A stretch of DNA of 64,000 bases from Winslowiella toletana (GCF_017875465.1 NZ_JAGGMQ010000001.1:3162001-3226000); one strand, 5' to 3'; shown: positions 9,424 through 19,879, numbered from the stretch's first letter. Translations and numbers: made by a program. Notes: generated by a model not told the origin, from the sequence alone.

Positions 9424-10403
9424 TGCTGCGCCTTACCGTGGACAAGATTGTTAAACGGGCGATGCTGTTGCAGACGCTGGATATTATCGGCGATTAACGC
9501 ATAGCGGCGGGCAAACAGACCGGTGGTCCAGCCGGAGATGTGCGGTGTGCAGACCGCATTTGGCAGCTGTTCAAAACGGTAGTGCGCTGGCGCGACCTGG
9601 TCACTGCTGCCCGCCGGGTACTGATACCAGACGTCGAGAAAAGCGCGGGAGATTTTTTGCTGCTCCAGCGCTTCATACAGCGCCTGCTCATTGACCACGG
9701 CGGCGCGGGCAATATTAATCAGCACCGCATCAGCGCGCATCGCATCCAGTTGCGCGTGGCCAAAGGAGTCGCGCGTTTTATCATTGAGCGGGCAGGAGAG
9801 CACCACATAATCGGCGCGCGGCAGATGCTCCAGCAATGTATCCGGATGCCAGGCTTCATCCGCCGGACCCTCCACTTTGCCATCCTGCGCATGGCCGGAA
9901 ATGGCTATCACCCGTACGCCAAACGCCTGAGCGCGGCTGGCGATCGCCTGGCCAATGCGGCCAAAGCCGACAATCAGCAGCGTGCGGCCATAAAGTTCGC
10001 CGCGCGGCGTGCGTGACAGATAGGTTTCTGACCAGTGCTGACTGTCAAAGCTGGCGCGCAGCGTCACCAGCCGCACCTCATGCTGTAGCATCGCGGCAAG
10101 GGTATATTCCGCCATCGGGATTTCATGTTCATAGACATTACAGACGCTGCAATCGGCTGGCAGTGCGGCAAAGTCGATCCCGTCCAGCCCGGCGCCGGGA
10201 ACGTGCAGCAGACGGAACGCCGGAGGCGGGGTTTTACGCTGAAAACGCATCGCGACCAGCACATCCGCGCCGTCAATCTGGTCGTCCCATTGTGCAGACT
10301 CATGAGCTTCACGGGGGAGGGCAATAAACTCGGCGGGGAAATCGAGTGCCTGCGCAATCTCCTGCTGGTGAGTGGCCGCTTCGCCGATCATGACAATCTT
10401 CAT
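9420..10403 (-). CDS. D-isomer-specific 2-hydroxyacid dehydrogenase family protein
   Basis: The 327-residue protein has the NAD-binding motif GFGRIG (G146-G151) and family residues R233 (NIARAA) and H288 (TPHISG). The usual catalytic Glu lies in a DVFxxEP context. The matching stretch here is DVWYQYP (from D257), so that Glu seems replaced by Tyr, marking a divergent subfamily. The likely role is NAD(P)-linked oxidation or reduction of a hydroxy/keto acid in the same pathway as the downstream dehydratase-like enzyme. The start ATG at 10403 is 20 bases after the transporter stop, and its own stop overlaps the next start by 4 bases, which indicates translational coupling. Confidence 0.85.
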   Translation of the reverse strand: MKIVMIGEAATHQQEIAQALDFPAEFIALPREAHESAQWDDQIDGADVLVAMRFQRKTPPPAFRLLHVPGAGLDGIDFAALPADCSVCNVYEHEIPMAEYTLAAMLQHEVRLVTLRASFDSQHWSETYLSRTPRGELYGRTLLIVGFGRIGQAIASRAQAFGVRVIAISGHAQDGKVEGPADEAWHPDTLLEHLPRADYVVLSCPLNDKTRDSFGHAQLDAMRADAVLINIARAAVVNEQALYEALEQQKISRAFLDVWYQYPAGSSDQVAPAHYRFEQLPNAVCTPHISGWTTGLFARRYALIADNIQRLQQHRPFNNLVHGKAQQ

Positions 10404-10423
10404 GGTGATTTCCTTGTAAATAA

Positions 10424-11827
10424 TTAATGAACAATCAGTGATTTTTTCAGTTCAAGGCGCTTAATTGGCCCGACCACCAGCAGATAACAGACAATCGCCC
10501 CCAGCGCATTGGCCGCCACAAAGGAGAGGGCGATAGAGAAGTTGCCCGCTTCGTTCACCAGGTAGCCGATAATAATGGGGGTGGTGATACCGGCGATATT
10601 ACCAATGCCGTTAAACAGCGAACCGGCGAGGCCACTGGCCTGCTTTGGCACCACATCTGACATCACGCCCCAGCCCTGGGCGCCAAAACCTTTGCCAAAG
10701 AAGGCCATCGCCATAATCGCCACGATCAGCCATTCGGTATCGAGGTAGTTACAGATAATCATGGTGGTAGAGAGCAGCATGCCAAATACGATTGGAATCT
10801 TGCGCGCCCAGGTAATTGAGACACCGTTTTTAATCAGGCGATCAGACACCACGCCGCCCAGCACGCCGCCGATAAAGCCGCAGATCGCCGGGATCACCGC
10901 GATAAAGCCGGTTTTCAGGATCGACATGCCGCGATCCTGCACCAGATAGATCGGGAACCAGGTCAGAAAGAAGTAGGTCAGGGTGGTTACGCAGTACTGG
11001 CCGATCAGAATCCCCAGCATCATTCGGCTGGAAAGAATTTCACGCACGCAGGGCCAGGTGGCGACCGTTGGTTTTGCCGGTTGTCCTTGCTGGTGCCTGC
11101 TGTCCATATCCACCAGCGCACCGCCCGCGGTGATGTAATCCAGCTCGCTTTGGTTAATCCGCGGATGCTCTTTCGGCATAAACATCACCCGCAGCCAGAT
11201 CAGCGTCAGCAGCATGCCGAGGGTGCCCATCATCAGATAGACATACTGCCAGCCAAAGCGCTGGGTGACCCAACCCATCACCGGCGCAAACACCACGGTG
11301 GCAAAGTAGGAGGCTGAGGTAAACAGTGCTGAGGTGGTGCCGCGTTCCGAGGCCGGGAACCAGGTGGCGACAATCCGGCTATTGCCGGGGAAGGCCGGGG
11401 CTTCCGCCAGACCAATCAGAATGCGCAGCACAAACAGCGCGGTAATGCCGATTACCGCTGGCAGGCCAGCGACAAATCCCATACTGAAGGTCAGAATCGA
11501 CCAGAGGAAAATACTGATGGCGTATACCCGGCGTGAGCCGTAGCGATCCAGCAGGCGGCCGCCAGGGATCTGAGCAATCACATAGGTCCACGCAAAGGCG
11601 GAAAACATATAGCCCAGGGTGACGGAAGAGAGACCAAAGCTGGATTTAATGGCGGTACCAGTAATCGACAGGGTCGCCCGGTCGGCATAGTTCATCGCGG
11701 TCATAAAAAACAGCATCACCATAATGCCATAACGTACGCGGGTGGCTTTTAACGCTGTCGCCGTAGTGGAAATGGTTGCGCTACCATTTTTATATGTAGT
11801 TTCATGGGGTGAGGTATTTTGTGACAT
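10424..11827 (-). CDS. MFS transporter, ACS family (GarP/GudP-like acid-sugar permease)
   Basis: The 467-residue protein has about twelve membrane segments and close similarity to E. coli GarP/GudP (MNYADRATLSI, IPGGRLLDRYGSRRVY, FFLTWFPIYLVQ, FFGKGFGAQGW, VVGPIKRLEL). These carry galactarate, glucarate or related acid sugars with protons. The first 30 residues are Ser/Thr-rich and extended compared with GarP. One of two palindromic operators lies inside codons 14-19 and the other 55 bases upstream of the start. It is the second gene of the repressor-transporter-dehydrogenase-dehydratase operon. Confidence 0.9.
   Translation of the reverse strand: MSQNTSPHETTYKNGSATISTTATALKATRVRYGIMVMLFFMTAMNYADRATLSITGTAIKSSFGLSSVTLGYMFSAFAWTYVIAQIPGGRLLDRYGSRRVYAISIFLWSILTFSMGFVAGLPAVIGITALFVLRILIGLAEAPAFPGNSRIVATWFPASERGTTSALFTSASYFATVVFAPVMGWVTQRFGWQYVYLMMGTLGMLLTLIWLRVMFMPKEHPRINQSELDYITAGGALVDMDSRHQQGQPAKPTVATWPCVREILSSRMMLGILIGQYCVTTLTYFFLTWFPIYLVQDRGMSILKTGFIAVIPAICGFIGGVLGGVVSDRLIKNGVSITWARKIPIVFGMLLSTTMIICNYLDTEWLIVAIMAMAFFGKGFGAQGWGVMSDVVPKQASGLAGSLFNGIGNIAGITTPIIIGYLVNEAGNFSIALSFVAANALGAIVCYLLVVGPIKRLELKKSLIVH
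11772..11787. promoter_or_regulatory. candidate LacI-family operator inside the transporter gene
   Basis: ATGGTTGCGCTACCAT differs at one base from the perfect 16-bp palindrome at 11883-11898. The two centres are 111 bp apart, suggesting DNA looping by a dimer-of-dimers repressor. Confidence 0.65.
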
Positions 11828-11882
11828 GATTTATTCCAGTATTTCATTGATAGTAATGATTTAATATCAAATCAGCCCGTAT

Positions 11883-11898
11883 ATGGTTGCGCAACCAT
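11883..11898. promoter_or_regulatory. candidate LacI-family operator upstream of the transporter gene
   Basis: ATGGTTGCGCAACCAT is a perfect 16-bp palindrome with the central CG step typical of LacI/GalR-family sites. It sits in the 160-base gap between the repressor gene and the transporter it probably controls. Confidence 0.75.
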
Positions 11899-11987
11899 TA
11901 GAGCTGAATACTGAGCAGTGACTGACTGCCTTGCAAGCATCAGCAGTGAAAAATGGGAGCCAGGCGACAAATATTGTTGCTTGTTAA

Positions 11988-13007
11988 TCAACCGTTAAAG
12001 GTGCTGTCGCGATCGATAATCGTGAAGCCAATATCGCGATAAATCGCCGCCGCATCATCGCCTTTCAGCCGATCAAGCAGGGCGCTGGCGGCCAGCTGGC
12101 CGATCTTTTTGCCATCGATTTTGACCGTCGAAAGCGGGGGGAAGGTATGGGCGGCAAAATTCATATCACCAAAGCCAAATACTGCAATCTCCTGCGGCAC
12201 TTTAATGCCGCGGCTGGCGGCTTCGGTTAGTACGCCATGGGCAATGGTATCGGAAGTGCAGACCACCATCAGCGGACGCGGCGTACTGGTCAGCAGCGCG
12301 CTCAGGCCTTCACGCCCTTGTTGCAGCGTTGGCAGGCCGGAGAAGTAGTGCTGCTGCACATCGTGAATGCCATTGGCATTCAGCGTATGGATAAAGGATT
12401 TGGCGCGCAGCGAACCACGCGGATCGTCCACCGACAGCAAGGCAAAATGGCGGTAATTTTTCGCCAGCAGATGCAGTGCGATGGCCCGCCCGGTGTCTTC
12501 ATGGGAAAAGCCAATCAGCATATCGATCGGATCCGGCGAAATATCCCAGGTCTCAACCACCGGCACCCGGGTGGCGCGCAGCCGCTTACGGCTGTCTTCG
12601 GTGTGCAGGGTGCCGGTAAGGATAATGCCATCAGGACGGCGGCTGAGGATCACTTCCAGCAGCTCCTGCTCATGCTGTGCCTGATAGCCCGAGGTTCCCA
12701 GCAGTACCTGGTAATCGGCAGCCGCCAGTTTTTCAGCAATCGCCTGGAAGGTATCGGAAAAAATCGGATTGGTGAGCATTGGCACAATCACCGCCACCAG
12801 ACGACTGCGATTAGAGGCCAGCGCACCGGCGATCTGATTGCGTACAAAACCGGTTTCCTCAATCACCCGCCGCACTTTTTCCAGCGTCGCGGGTTTTACC
12901 TGCGCCGGCTGATTAAGCACGCGTGAGACGGTAATCGGCGCAACCCCCGCCAGTCTGGCGACGTCAGCTATGGTCATGCCTGATTGCGAGCTGTGTTTCA
13001 TTGCCAT
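11988..13007 (-). CDS. LacI-family transcriptional repressor (GntR/IdnR-like)
   Basis: The 339-residue protein has an N-terminal LacI helix-turn-helix (TIADVARLAGVAPITVSRVL, residues about 12-31) with the hinge helix (QIAGALASNRS), and a periplasmic-binding-type effector domain. Its closest recognisable relatives are the gluconate/idonate repressors of the GntR type, which fits an acid-sugar inducer. It lies directly upstream of, and in the same direction as, the transporter-dehydrogenase-dehydratase genes. Its likely targets are the two palindromes at 11772 and 11883. Start: ATG 13007 or ATG 13001 (MKHSS); neither has a strong ribosome site. Confidence 0.9.
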   Translation of the reverse strand: MAMKHSSQSGMTIADVARLAGVAPITVSRVLNQPAQVKPATLEKVRRVIEETGFVRNQIAGALASNRSRLVAVIVPMLTNPIFSDTFQAIAEKLAAADYQVLLGTSGYQAQHEQELLEVILSRRPDGIILTGTLHTEDSRKRLRATRVPVVETWDISPDPIDMLIGFSHEDTGRAIALHLLAKNYRHFALLSVDDPRGSLRAKSFIHTLNANGIHDVQQHYFSGLPTLQQGREGLSALLTSTPRPLMVVCTSDTIAHGVLTEAASRGIKVPQEIAVFGFGDMNFAAHTFPPLSTVKIDGKKIGQLAASALLDRLKGDDAAAIYRDIGFTIIDRDSTFNG

Positions 13008-13209
13008 TAACGGGTCACCACAGGAGAACGAAGAGGCATTCTATAGTTAATGTTTTTGACCAGCAACCGAGCGACAGCGTTTTGCGCCTGGCGTTATGTT
13101 TCGGTAATTTCGAGCATTAAGCCATAAATAAACTGTTATTTTCGAGTCTTTAAACGGCGTATGCTGGTTAACAGATACTGAAACATGTAACACACAGGAA
13201 TTAAATAAT

Positions 13210-14370
13210 ATGCTCTTTCACATCAGGCGTTTGCTAAACAATGAGGCCACCAGCGGGGTGGTACTGATTCTGGCCGCCGCGCTGGCGATGATTCTGGCGA
13301 ATAATACTGCGACTCAACAAGGCTATCTGGCGCTGCTGGCGACGCCGGTTGAATTCCGCTTTGGCGCACTGGATGTCAGCAAAAATCTGCTGCTGTGGAT
13401 CAATGATGCGCTGATGGCGCTGTTCTTCCTGATGATTGGTCTGGAAGTGAAGCGCGAGCTGATGGTGGGGGCATTAGCCAGCCGCGATCGGGCGATATTC
13501 CCGCTGATTGCCGCCCTTGGCGGCATGGTGGCGCCGGGACTGCTGTTCCTCGCGTTTAACGGTGGTGATGAGGTGACGCGCAGCGGCTGGGCGATCCCGA
13601 CCGCTACCGATATCGCTTTTGCGTTAGGTATTCTGGCGTTACTGGGAAGCCGGGTGCCACCGGCGCTAAAAATTTTCCTGATGGCGCTGGCGATTATCGA
13701 CGATCTCGGTGCGATTATTATTATTGCGCTGTTCTACACCAGCGAGTTGTCGATGGTGGCGCTCGGCGTCGCCGCTGCGGCGATTGCGTTGCTGGCGCTG
13801 CTGAATATGGCTAATGTGCGCAGCACCTCGCTCTATCTGCTGATAGGGATAGTGTTGTGGGTGGCGGTATTAAAATCTGGCGTGCATGCCACCCTCGCCG
13901 GGGTGATTGTCGGTTTCTTTATTCCACTGGCGAAGAAAGAGGGGCATTCACCTGCGGAGGAGCTGGAGCACGGGCTGCATCCGTGGGTCAGCTGGCTGAT
14001 TCTGCCGCTGTTTGCTTTCGCTAATGCCGGTGTGGTGCTGGACGGCATTTCCGCTGGCGATATGTTCTCGCTGCTGCCACTGGGGATTATGGTTGGTTTA
14101 CTGATTGGCAAACCGCTGGGGATTACCCTGTTTTGCTGGCTGGCGGTTAAATCTGGTCTGGCGAAACTGCCGCAGGGCACCAGTATGTCAAATATTGTCG
14201 CCGTCGGCGTACTGTGCGGAATCGGATTTACCATGTCGATCTTTATTGCCACGCTGGCCTATGGCGATATCGACCCGGCCCTGATTACACTTGCCAAGCT
14301 GGGCATTCTGATTGGCTCCATCGCTTCGGCTGTGGTGGGCTACCTGCTGCTGCGCGTTAAACTAAAATAA
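13210..14370 (+). CDS. nhaA: Na+/H+ antiporter NhaA
   Basis: The 386-residue inner-membrane protein matches E. coli NhaA through nearly all segments. It expels Na+ or Li+ against two protons. The ion-binding aspartates D164-D165 (AIIDDLGA) and D134 ([10 protein letters not shown]) are present, as are the [13 protein letters not shown] and [19 protein letters not shown] blocks. The ATG at 13210 follows CAGGAATTAAATA. It is followed by nhaR in the same direction, with only a weak hairpin (AAACCTG/CAGGTTT, 14376-14395) between them, so read-through is likely. E. coli nhaA is activated by NhaR and Na+. Confidence 0.97.
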   Translation: MLFHIRRLLNNEATSGVVLILAAALAMILANNTATQQGYLALLATPVEFRFGALDVSKNLLLWINDALMALFFLMIGLEVKRELMVGALASRDRAIFPLIAALGGMVAPGLLFLAFNGGDEVTRSGWAIPTATDIAFALGILALLGSRVPPALKIFLMALAIIDDLGAIIIIALFYTSELSMVALGVAAAAIALLALLNMANVRSTSLYLLIGIVLWVAVLKSGVHATLAGVIVGFFIPLAKKEGHSPAEELEHGLHPWVSWLILPLFAFANAGVVLDGISAGDMFSLLPLGIMVGLLIGKPLGITLFCWLAVKSGLAKLPQGTSMSNIVAVGVLCGIGFTMSIFIATLAYGDIDPALITLAKLGILIGSIASAVVGYLLLRVKLK

Positions 14371-14463
14371 ACGTCAAACCTGTTCCGGCAGGTTTGTCGC
14401 GTTTTTTGCGCCCGCTTATCGGTTAAGCTGGCGCTATATTGCGGCTGACACAGGAGCGCATCG

Positions 14464-15360
14464 GTGCGTATGTCTCATATTAATTACAACCACCTCTACT
14501 ACTTCTGGCAGGTGTGCAAAGAAGGATCGATTGTGGGTGCTGCCGAAGCCCTGTTTTTGACGCCGCAAACCATTACCGGACAAATAAAAGCACTGGAAGA
14601 TCGTTTGCAGGGCAAGTTGTTTAAGCGTCAGGGGCGTGGTGTGGTGCCTTCGGAGCTGGGACAGCTGGTGTTTCGTTATGCCGATCGCATGTTTACCCTG
14701 AGTCAGGAGATGCTGGATATCGTCAACTACCGCAAGGAGTCGAACCTGTTGTTTGATGTCGGTGTGGCGGATGCGTTATCGAAGCGGCTGGTGAGCCAGG
14801 TACTGGAAACCGCGGTGCGGGATGATGAAAAAATTCATCTGCGCTGTTATGAGTCGACCCATGAAATGCTGCTGGAGCAGTTGAGTCAGCATAAGCTGGA
14901 TATGATCCTCTCAGATTGTCCGATCGATTCCACGCAGCAGGAAGGGCTGTTCTCGGTCAAACTTGGCGAGTGTGGCATCAGTTTCTGGTGTACGCGCCCG
15001 CTTCCTGACAAAAGCTTTCCCGCCTGCCTTGAGCAGCGACGTTTGCTGATCCCCGGACGGCGTTCGATGCTTGGTCGCAGGTTGCTGAACTGGTTTCATT
15101 CACAGGGGCTGCAGGTGGAGATTCTTGGTGAATTTGATGATGCCGCGTTAATGAAGGCGTTTGGCGCCTCGAACAATGCGATTTTTGTCGCGCCGTCGCT
15201 GTATGGGCAGGATATCTATAGTGATGATGAGATCGTTGAGATTGGTCGTATTGATAATGTTACTGAAGAGTATCACGTGATTTTTGCTGAGCGCATGATC
15301 CAGCACCCGGCGGTGCAGCGCATCTGCAACAAAGATTTTACCGCGTTGTTTCCCGCCTGA
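14464..15360 (+). CDS. nhaR: LysR-family Na+-responsive activator NhaR
   Basis: The 298-residue protein is closely similar to E. coli NhaR ([39 protein letters not shown] as the winged helix-turn-helix, [14 protein letters not shown]). It activates nhaA in response to sodium. The start is taken as GTG 14464, because AGGAG (14452-14456) is 7 bases before it. The ATG at 14470 would be 13 bases away. The gene ends just before a GC-rich palindromic repeat and converges with rpsT. Confidence 0.96.
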   Translation: MRMSHINYNHLYYFWQVCKEGSIVGAAEALFLTPQTITGQIKALEDRLQGKLFKRQGRGVVPSELGQLVFRYADRMFTLSQEMLDIVNYRKESNLLFDVGVADALSKRLVSQVLETAVRDDEKIHLRCYESTHEMLLEQLSQHKLDMILSDCPIDSTQQEGLFSVKLGECGISFWCTRPLPDKSFPACLEQRRLLIPGRRSMLGRRLLNWFHSQGLQVEILGEFDDAALMKAFGASNNAIFVAPSLYGQDIYSDDEIVEIGRIDNVTEEYHVIFAERMIQHPAVQRICNKDFTALFPA

Positions 15361-15372
15361 AATTATCAACAG

Positions 15373-15431
15373 GGGCGGCGAAAACGCCGCCCCTACGAAG
15401 ATCTGATGTAGGGGCGGCGTTTTCGCCGCCC
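15373..15431. repeat. GC-rich inverted repeat, copy 2 of 4
   Basis: Complementary 24-base arms (15373-15396 and 15408-15431) flank an 11-base loop (GAAGATCTGAT). Arms and loop length match the element at 54-114. The loop of this copy, read on the other strand, shares 7 of 11 bases with the first loop. It lies between the convergent nhaR and rpsT genes, just outside the rpsT terminator. Confidence 0.85.
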
Positions 15432-15452
15432 GTAGTGGGTAAAAAAAAGCAT

Positions 15453-15477
15453 AAAAAAACCGGCGCAGGCGCCGGTT
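15453..15477 (-). terminator. rho-independent terminator of rpsT
   Basis: On the minus strand, AACCGGCG-CCTG-CGCCGGTT is followed by a run of T (complement of the A run 15453-15459). It lies 28 bases past the rpsT stop. Confidence 0.93.
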
Positions 15478-15504
15478 CTTTCAAAGCCGATTAACAAATT
15501 AGCA

Positions 15505-15768
15505 TTAAGCCAGTTTGTTGATCTGTGCAGTCAGGTTTGACTTATGACGTGCAGCTTTGTTCTTGTGGATCAGGCCTTTACTAGCCTGACGGTCCACAAT
15601 TGGTTGCATTTCGTTAAATGCTTTCAGAGCAACTTCTTTATCGCCAGCAGCGATGGCCGCGTATACTTTCTTAATGAAAGTACGCATCATTGAGCGGTTG
15701 CTTGCGTTATGCTTACGACGCTTCTCAGATGTTACGGCGCGTTTCTTAGCTGATTTGATATTAGCCAA
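15505..15768 (-). CDS. rpsT: 30S ribosomal protein S20
   Basis: The 87-residue basic protein is the same length as E. coli S20 and very similar ([18 protein letters not shown] at the start). It binds 16S rRNA early in 30S assembly. Translation begins at TTG (15768-15766) after GGGAGTTGGACC, the same unusual UUG start used by E. coli rpsT, where weak initiation takes part in autogenous control. The promoter is at 15817-15845 and the terminator at 15453-15477. Confidence 0.98.
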   Translation of the reverse strand: MANIKSAKKRAVTSEKRRKHNASNRSMMRTFIKKVYAAIAAGDKEVALKAFNEMQPIVDRQASKGLIHKNKAARHKSNLTAQINKLA

Positions 15769-15816
15769 GGTCCAACTCCCAAATATATTCTATTGAGGAC
15801 AATTCAAAGGCCGTGG

Positions 15817-15845
15817 AATATGCCTTTTCAGCCTTCGTTTGTCAA
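15817..15845 (-). promoter_or_regulatory. rpsT P2 sigma70 promoter
   Basis: On the minus strand, consensus TTGACA (15845-15840), a 17-base spacer and CATATT (15822-15817) precede a leader that closely resembles the E. coli rpsT P2 region (GGCCTTTGAATTGTCC, then GGGAGTTGGACC-TTG). A weaker upstream P1 with TAGAAT near 15912-15920 is possible. The rest of the 319-base rpsT-ribF gap holds only the ribF promoter. Confidence 0.85.
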
Positions 15846-16029
15846 TGGATTTGTGCAAATAAGCGCCGTTTAAAATGACGACACTTGATTACGTTGTGAT
15901 GGCGCAGGATTCTACCAGCATCGTGGGGATGAATACAGTCTTTCCCAATAAAATTGTCTGATATCTGACTCACTGGCCGCCATCTTACTGAAATTGCCCC
16001 CAGAATGCCGTAAAGGGATCAATCGCGGG

Positions 16030-16058
16030 TTAACCTTAACCGCTGTACAAGGTATAAT
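16030..16058 (+). promoter_or_regulatory. candidate promoter of the ribF-ileS-lspA-fkpB-ispH operon
   Basis: TTAACC (16030-16035), a 17-base spacer and a perfect TATAAT (16053-16058) lie 29 bases before the ribF start. Confidence 0.65.
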
Positions 16059-16087
16059 CCGCCGATTTCCACAAATTTGAGCCAGCC

Positions 16088-17026
16088 ATGAAGTTTATCC
16101 GCGGCATACATAATCTCAGAGAGCAGCATCGCGGCTGCGTGCTGACCATAGGTAACTTTGACGGCGTGCATCGCGGTCATCAGTCTCTGCTGGCGCGTCT
16201 GTGCACAGAAGGGCGTAAACGTGGCTTACCGGTCATGGTGATGCTGTTTGAGCCGCAGCCACTGGAGCTTTTTGCCGCCGACAAGGCGCCAGCGCGTCTG
16301 ACGCGTTTGCGTGAAAAAGTGCGTTATCTGGCCGAAGCGGGTGTCGATGCGGTGCTTTGCGTGCGCTTTGACCGCCGTTTCGCTGCACAGACTGCGCAAA
16401 GCTTTGTTGCCGATCTGCTGGTAAACAAGCTCGGCGTGCAGCTGCTGGCGGTAGGCGATGATTTCCGTTTTGGCGCTGGTCGCCAGGGGGATTTCCTGTT
16501 ATTACAGAAAGCGGGCGTCGAATATGGCTTTGATGTCATCAGCACCCAGACATTCTGCGATGACGGTAAGCGTATTAGCAGCACCGCGGTGCGTCAGGCG
16601 CTGGCGGAGGATAATCTGGCGCTGGCGCAGTCGCTTTTGGGGCATCCCTTCAGTATTTCTGGCCGGGTGGTGCATGGCGATGCGCTGGGACGCACCATCG
16701 GTTTTCCGACGGCGAATATTCCGCTACGGCGTTCAGTTTCGCCGGTTAAAGGGGTGTATGCCGTTGAAGTTTATGGCCTTGCTGAGCAGCCGTTGCCCGG
16801 CGTGGCCAATATAGGTACCCGCCCGACCGTTGCCGGGTTACGTCAGCAGTTAGAAGTTCATCTGCTGGACGTTGCAATGAACCTGTACGGACGCCATATC
16901 GATGTGGTGCTCTGTCAAAAAATTCGCAGCGAGCAGCGATTCGCATCGCTTGACGCGCTAAAAGAGCAAATTGCTAAAGATGTGGTGACTGCCCGAAACT
17001 TTTTTGGGCTACCAACACCGGTTTAA
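16088..17026 (+). CDS. ribF: bifunctional riboflavin kinase/FAD synthetase
   Basis: The 312-residue cytoplasmic enzyme phosphorylates riboflavin to FMN and adenylates FMN to FAD. The N-terminal nucleotidyltransferase domain shows TIGNFDGVHRGHQ (residues about 21-33) and RISSTAVRQAL. The C-terminal flavokinase domain shows GRTIGFPTANI. Length equals that of E. coli RibF (313). The ATG at 16088 has only a weak upstream GAGCC. First gene of an operon with ileS 36 bases downstream, as in E. coli. Confidence 0.97.
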   Translation: MKFIRGIHNLREQHRGCVLTIGNFDGVHRGHQSLLARLCTEGRKRGLPVMVMLFEPQPLELFAADKAPARLTRLREKVRYLAEAGVDAVLCVRFDRRFAAQTAQSFVADLLVNKLGVQLLAVGDDFRFGAGRQGDFLLLQKAGVEYGFDVISTQTFCDDGKRISSTAVRQALAEDNLALAQSLLGHPFSISGRVVHGDALGRTIGFPTANIPLRRSVSPVKGVYAVEVYGLAEQPLPGVANIGTRPTVAGLRQQLEVHLLDVAMNLYGRHIDVVLCQKIRSEQRFASLDALKEQIAKDVVTARNFFGLPTPV

Positions 17027-17062
17027 GAACCGACGAAACCGACATACGGAACCGAGAATCTG

Positions 17063-19879
17063 ATGAGTGACTATAAATCTACCCTGAATTTGCCGGAAAC
17101 GGGGTTCCCGATGCGTGGCGATCTGGCCAAACGCGAACCGGGAATGCTGCAACGTTGGTATGCTGACAATCTGTACGGCATCATCCGCGAAGCCAAAAAA
17201 GGGAAAAAAACCTTTATTCTGCACGATGGCCCTCCTTACGCGAACGGCAGTATTCATATTGGTCACTCAGTTAACAAGATTCTGAAAGACATTATTGTGA
17301 AGTCCAAAGGCATGGCTGGCTATGATTCGCCGTATGTGCCGGGCTGGGACTGTCACGGTTTGCCAATCGAACATAAAGTTGAGCAGATGATCGGTAAGCC
17401 GGGCGAGAAAGTGAGCGCGGCTGAGTTCCGTGCTGCCTGCCGCAAATATGCCGCTGAGCAGGTTGAAGGTCAGAAAGCTGACTTTATCCGTCTTGGCGTA
17501 CTCGGTGACTGGGACCGTCCTTATCTGACGATGAACTTCCAGACCGAAGCCAATATCATCCGTGCGCTGGGTAAAATCATCGGCAATGGCCACCTGCATA
17601 AAGGCGCCAAGCCGGTGCACTGGTGTCTGGACTGCCGTTCCGCGCTGGCGGAAGCGGAAGTGGAGTATATCGATAAAACCTCCCCTTCGATTGACGTGAT
17701 GTTTAATGCGGTGGATAGCGCTGCGGTGAGCGCCAGATTTGGCGCCGCCAGCGTTAATGGCCCGGTTGCGCTGGTGATCTGGACCACCACCCCGTGGACC
17801 ATGCCAGCTAACCGCGCGATCTCACTGCATCCGGAATTTGAATACCAGCTGGTGCAGATTGATGGTAAGGCGCTGATCCTCGCCAAAGATCTGGTTGAGA
17901 GTGTCATGAAACGCGCTGGCGTCAGCGAGTGGACGGTGCTGGGCAGCACTACCGGCGCTGAGCTGGAACTGATGCGTTTCCAGCATCCCTTCCTTGGCTT
18001 TGATGTGCCAGTGGTACTCGGCGAGCATGTTACCCTGGACGCCGGTACCGGTGCGGTGCATACCGCCCCTGGTCACGGCCCGGATGACTATGTTATCGGG
18101 CAGAAATATGGTCTGGAAACCGCTAACCCGGTCGGTCCGGACGGCACCTATATCACCGGTACTTATCCAACGCTGGATGGCGTGCAGGTATTTAAAGCCA
18201 ACGATATGATTGTTGAGCTGCTACGTGAGCATGGCGCGCTGCTGCATGTGGAGAAAATGTTCCACAGCTATCCGCACTGCTGGCGCCACAAAACGCCGAT
18301 CATCTTCCGTGCTACGCCACAGTGGTTTATCAGCATGGATCAGAAAGGCCTGCGCGCGCAGTCGCTGAAAGAGATCAAAGGCGTGCAGTGGATCCCGGAC
18401 TGGGGCCAGGCGCGTATCGAATCAATGGTCGCCAACCGTCCTGACTGGTGTATCTCGCGTCAGCGTACCTGGGGCGTGCCGATGGCGCTGTTCGTCCATA
18501 AAGAGACCGAGCAGCTGCATCCGCGCTCCCTTGAGCTGATGGAAGCGGTGGCTAAACGGGTCGAAGTGGATGGCATTCAGGCGTGGTGGGATCTGGACAG
18601 CAAAGATCTGCTGGGCGATGACGCTAATGACTATGTAAAAGTGCCTGATACGCTGGATGTGTGGTTTGACTCCGGCTCTACCCATTCGTCTGTTGTCGAT
18701 GTGCGCCCTGAGTTTGGCGGCCATAGCGCGGATATGTATCTGGAAGGTTCGGATCAGCATCGTGGCTGGTTTATGTCTTCACTGATGATTTCTACCGCGA
18801 TGAAAGGCAAAGCGCCTTATCGTCAGGTACTGACCCACGGCTTCACCGTCGATGGTCAGGGCCGTAAAATGTCAAAATCTATCGGTAACACCGTCAGCCC
18901 GCAGGATGTGATGAATAAGCTGGGTGGCGATATTCTGCGTCTGTGGGTGGCATCAACCGATTACACCGGCGAAATGGCGGTATCGGACGAAATTCTGAAA
19001 CGTTCTGCCGACTCTTATCGTCGTATCCGTAATACCGCGCGTTTCCTGCTGGCCAATCTGAATGGCTTCAATCCGGAAACCGATATGGTGAAAGCGGAAG
19101 AGATGGTGTTGCTGGACCGCTGGGCGGTAGGTCGCGCTAAAGCCGCACAGGAAGATATCATTGCTTCTTACGCCAGCTATGATTTCCATGAAGTGGTGCA
19201 ACGCCTGATGCAGTTCTGTTCGGTTGAGATGGGCTCCTTCTATCTGGATATCATCAAAGACCGTCAGTACACCGCAAAAGCCGATGGCCTGGCGCGTCGT
19301 AGCTGTCAGACCGCACTTTGGTATATCGCTGAAGCGCTGGTGCGCTGGATGGCGCCGATCATGTCGTTTACCGCGGATGAGATCTGGGCTTACCTGCCAG
19401 GCAAACGTGCGCAGTATGTGTTTACTGAAGAGTGGTTCGACGGCCTGTTTGGCGTGGCGGATAATGAGCCGATGAATGACGCTTTCTGGAGCGATCTGTT
19501 GCAGGTTCGTGGTGAAGTTAACCGTGTGATTGAGCAGGCGCGTGCGGATAAGCGTATCGGTGGATCGCTGGAAGCGACGGTTACGCTGTATGCCGACGCG
19601 GAGCTGGCGCAGAAACTGACCAGTCTCGGTGACGAGTTGCGCTTTGTCCTGCTGACGTCCGGTGCGCTGGTGGCGGATTACAGCCTGGCCACTGCTGAAG
19701 CTCAGCAGAGTGAAGCAGTAAAAGGTCTGAAAATTGCGCTGCACAAAGCAGAAGGCGAGAAATGTCCACGCTGCTGGCATTACACTACTGACGTCGGTCA
19801 GAATCCGGAGCACGCAGAAGTTTGCGGTCGCTGTGTCACTAACGTCGCCGGAAACGGCGAACAGCGTAAGTTTGCCTGA
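17063..19879 (+). CDS. ileS: isoleucine-tRNA ligase
   Basis: The 938-residue class I synthetase has the ATP-site HIGH motif at 65-68 (GSIHIGH) and KMSKS at 602-606. The connective peptide 1 editing domain lies between them ([30 protein letters not shown]). The C-terminal zinc site is formed by C901, C904, C921 and C924 (CPRCW and CGRC). Length and motif positions agree with E. coli IleS. The stop codon overlaps the lspA start by one base (TGATG), so the two are translationally coupled. Confidence 0.99.
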   Translation: MSDYKSTLNLPETGFPMRGDLAKREPGMLQRWYADNLYGIIREAKKGKKTFILHDGPPYANGSIHIGHSVNKILKDIIVKSKGMAGYDSPYVPGWDCHGLPIEHKVEQMIGKPGEKVSAAEFRAACRKYAAEQVEGQKADFIRLGVLGDWDRPYLTMNFQTEANIIRALGKIIGNGHLHKGAKPVHWCLDCRSALAEAEVEYIDKTSPSIDVMFNAVDSAAVSARFGAASVNGPVALVIWTTTPWTMPANRAISLHPEFEYQLVQIDGKALILAKDLVESVMKRAGVSEWTVLGSTTGAELELMRFQHPFLGFDVPVVLGEHVTLDAGTGAVHTAPGHGPDDYVIGQKYGLETANPVGPDGTYITGTYPTLDGVQVFKANDMIVELLREHGALLHVEKMFHSYPHCWRHKTPIIFRATPQWFISMDQKGLRAQSLKEIKGVQWIPDWGQARIESMVANRPDWCISRQRTWGVPMALFVHKETEQLHPRSLELMEAVAKRVEVDGIQAWWDLDSKDLLGDDANDYVKVPDTLDVWFDSGSTHSSVVDVRPEFGGHSADMYLEGSDQHRGWFMSSLMISTAMKGKAPYRQVLTHGFTVDGQGRKMSKSIGNTVSPQDVMNKLGGDILRLWVASTDYTGEMAVSDEILKRSADSYRRIRNTARFLLANLNGFNPETDMVKAEEMVLLDRWAVGRAKAAQEDIIASYASYDFHEVVQRLMQFCSVEMGSFYLDIIKDRQYTAKADGLARRSCQTALWYIAEALVRWMAPIMSFTADEIWAYLPGKRAQYVFTEEWFDGLFGVADNEPMNDAFWSDLLQVRGEVNRVIEQARADKRIGGSLEATVTLYADAELAQKLTSLGDELRFVLLTSGALVADYSLATAEAQQSEAVKGLKIALHKAEGEKCPRCWHYTTDVGQNPEHAEVCGRCVTNVAGNGEQRKFA

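Noticed and set aside
14376..14407. nhaA terminator (AAACCTG/CAGGTTT hairpin)
   Set aside because: The stem is short and the T run starts six bases after it. Read-through into nhaR is expected, so it was mentioned only as a weak attenuator.
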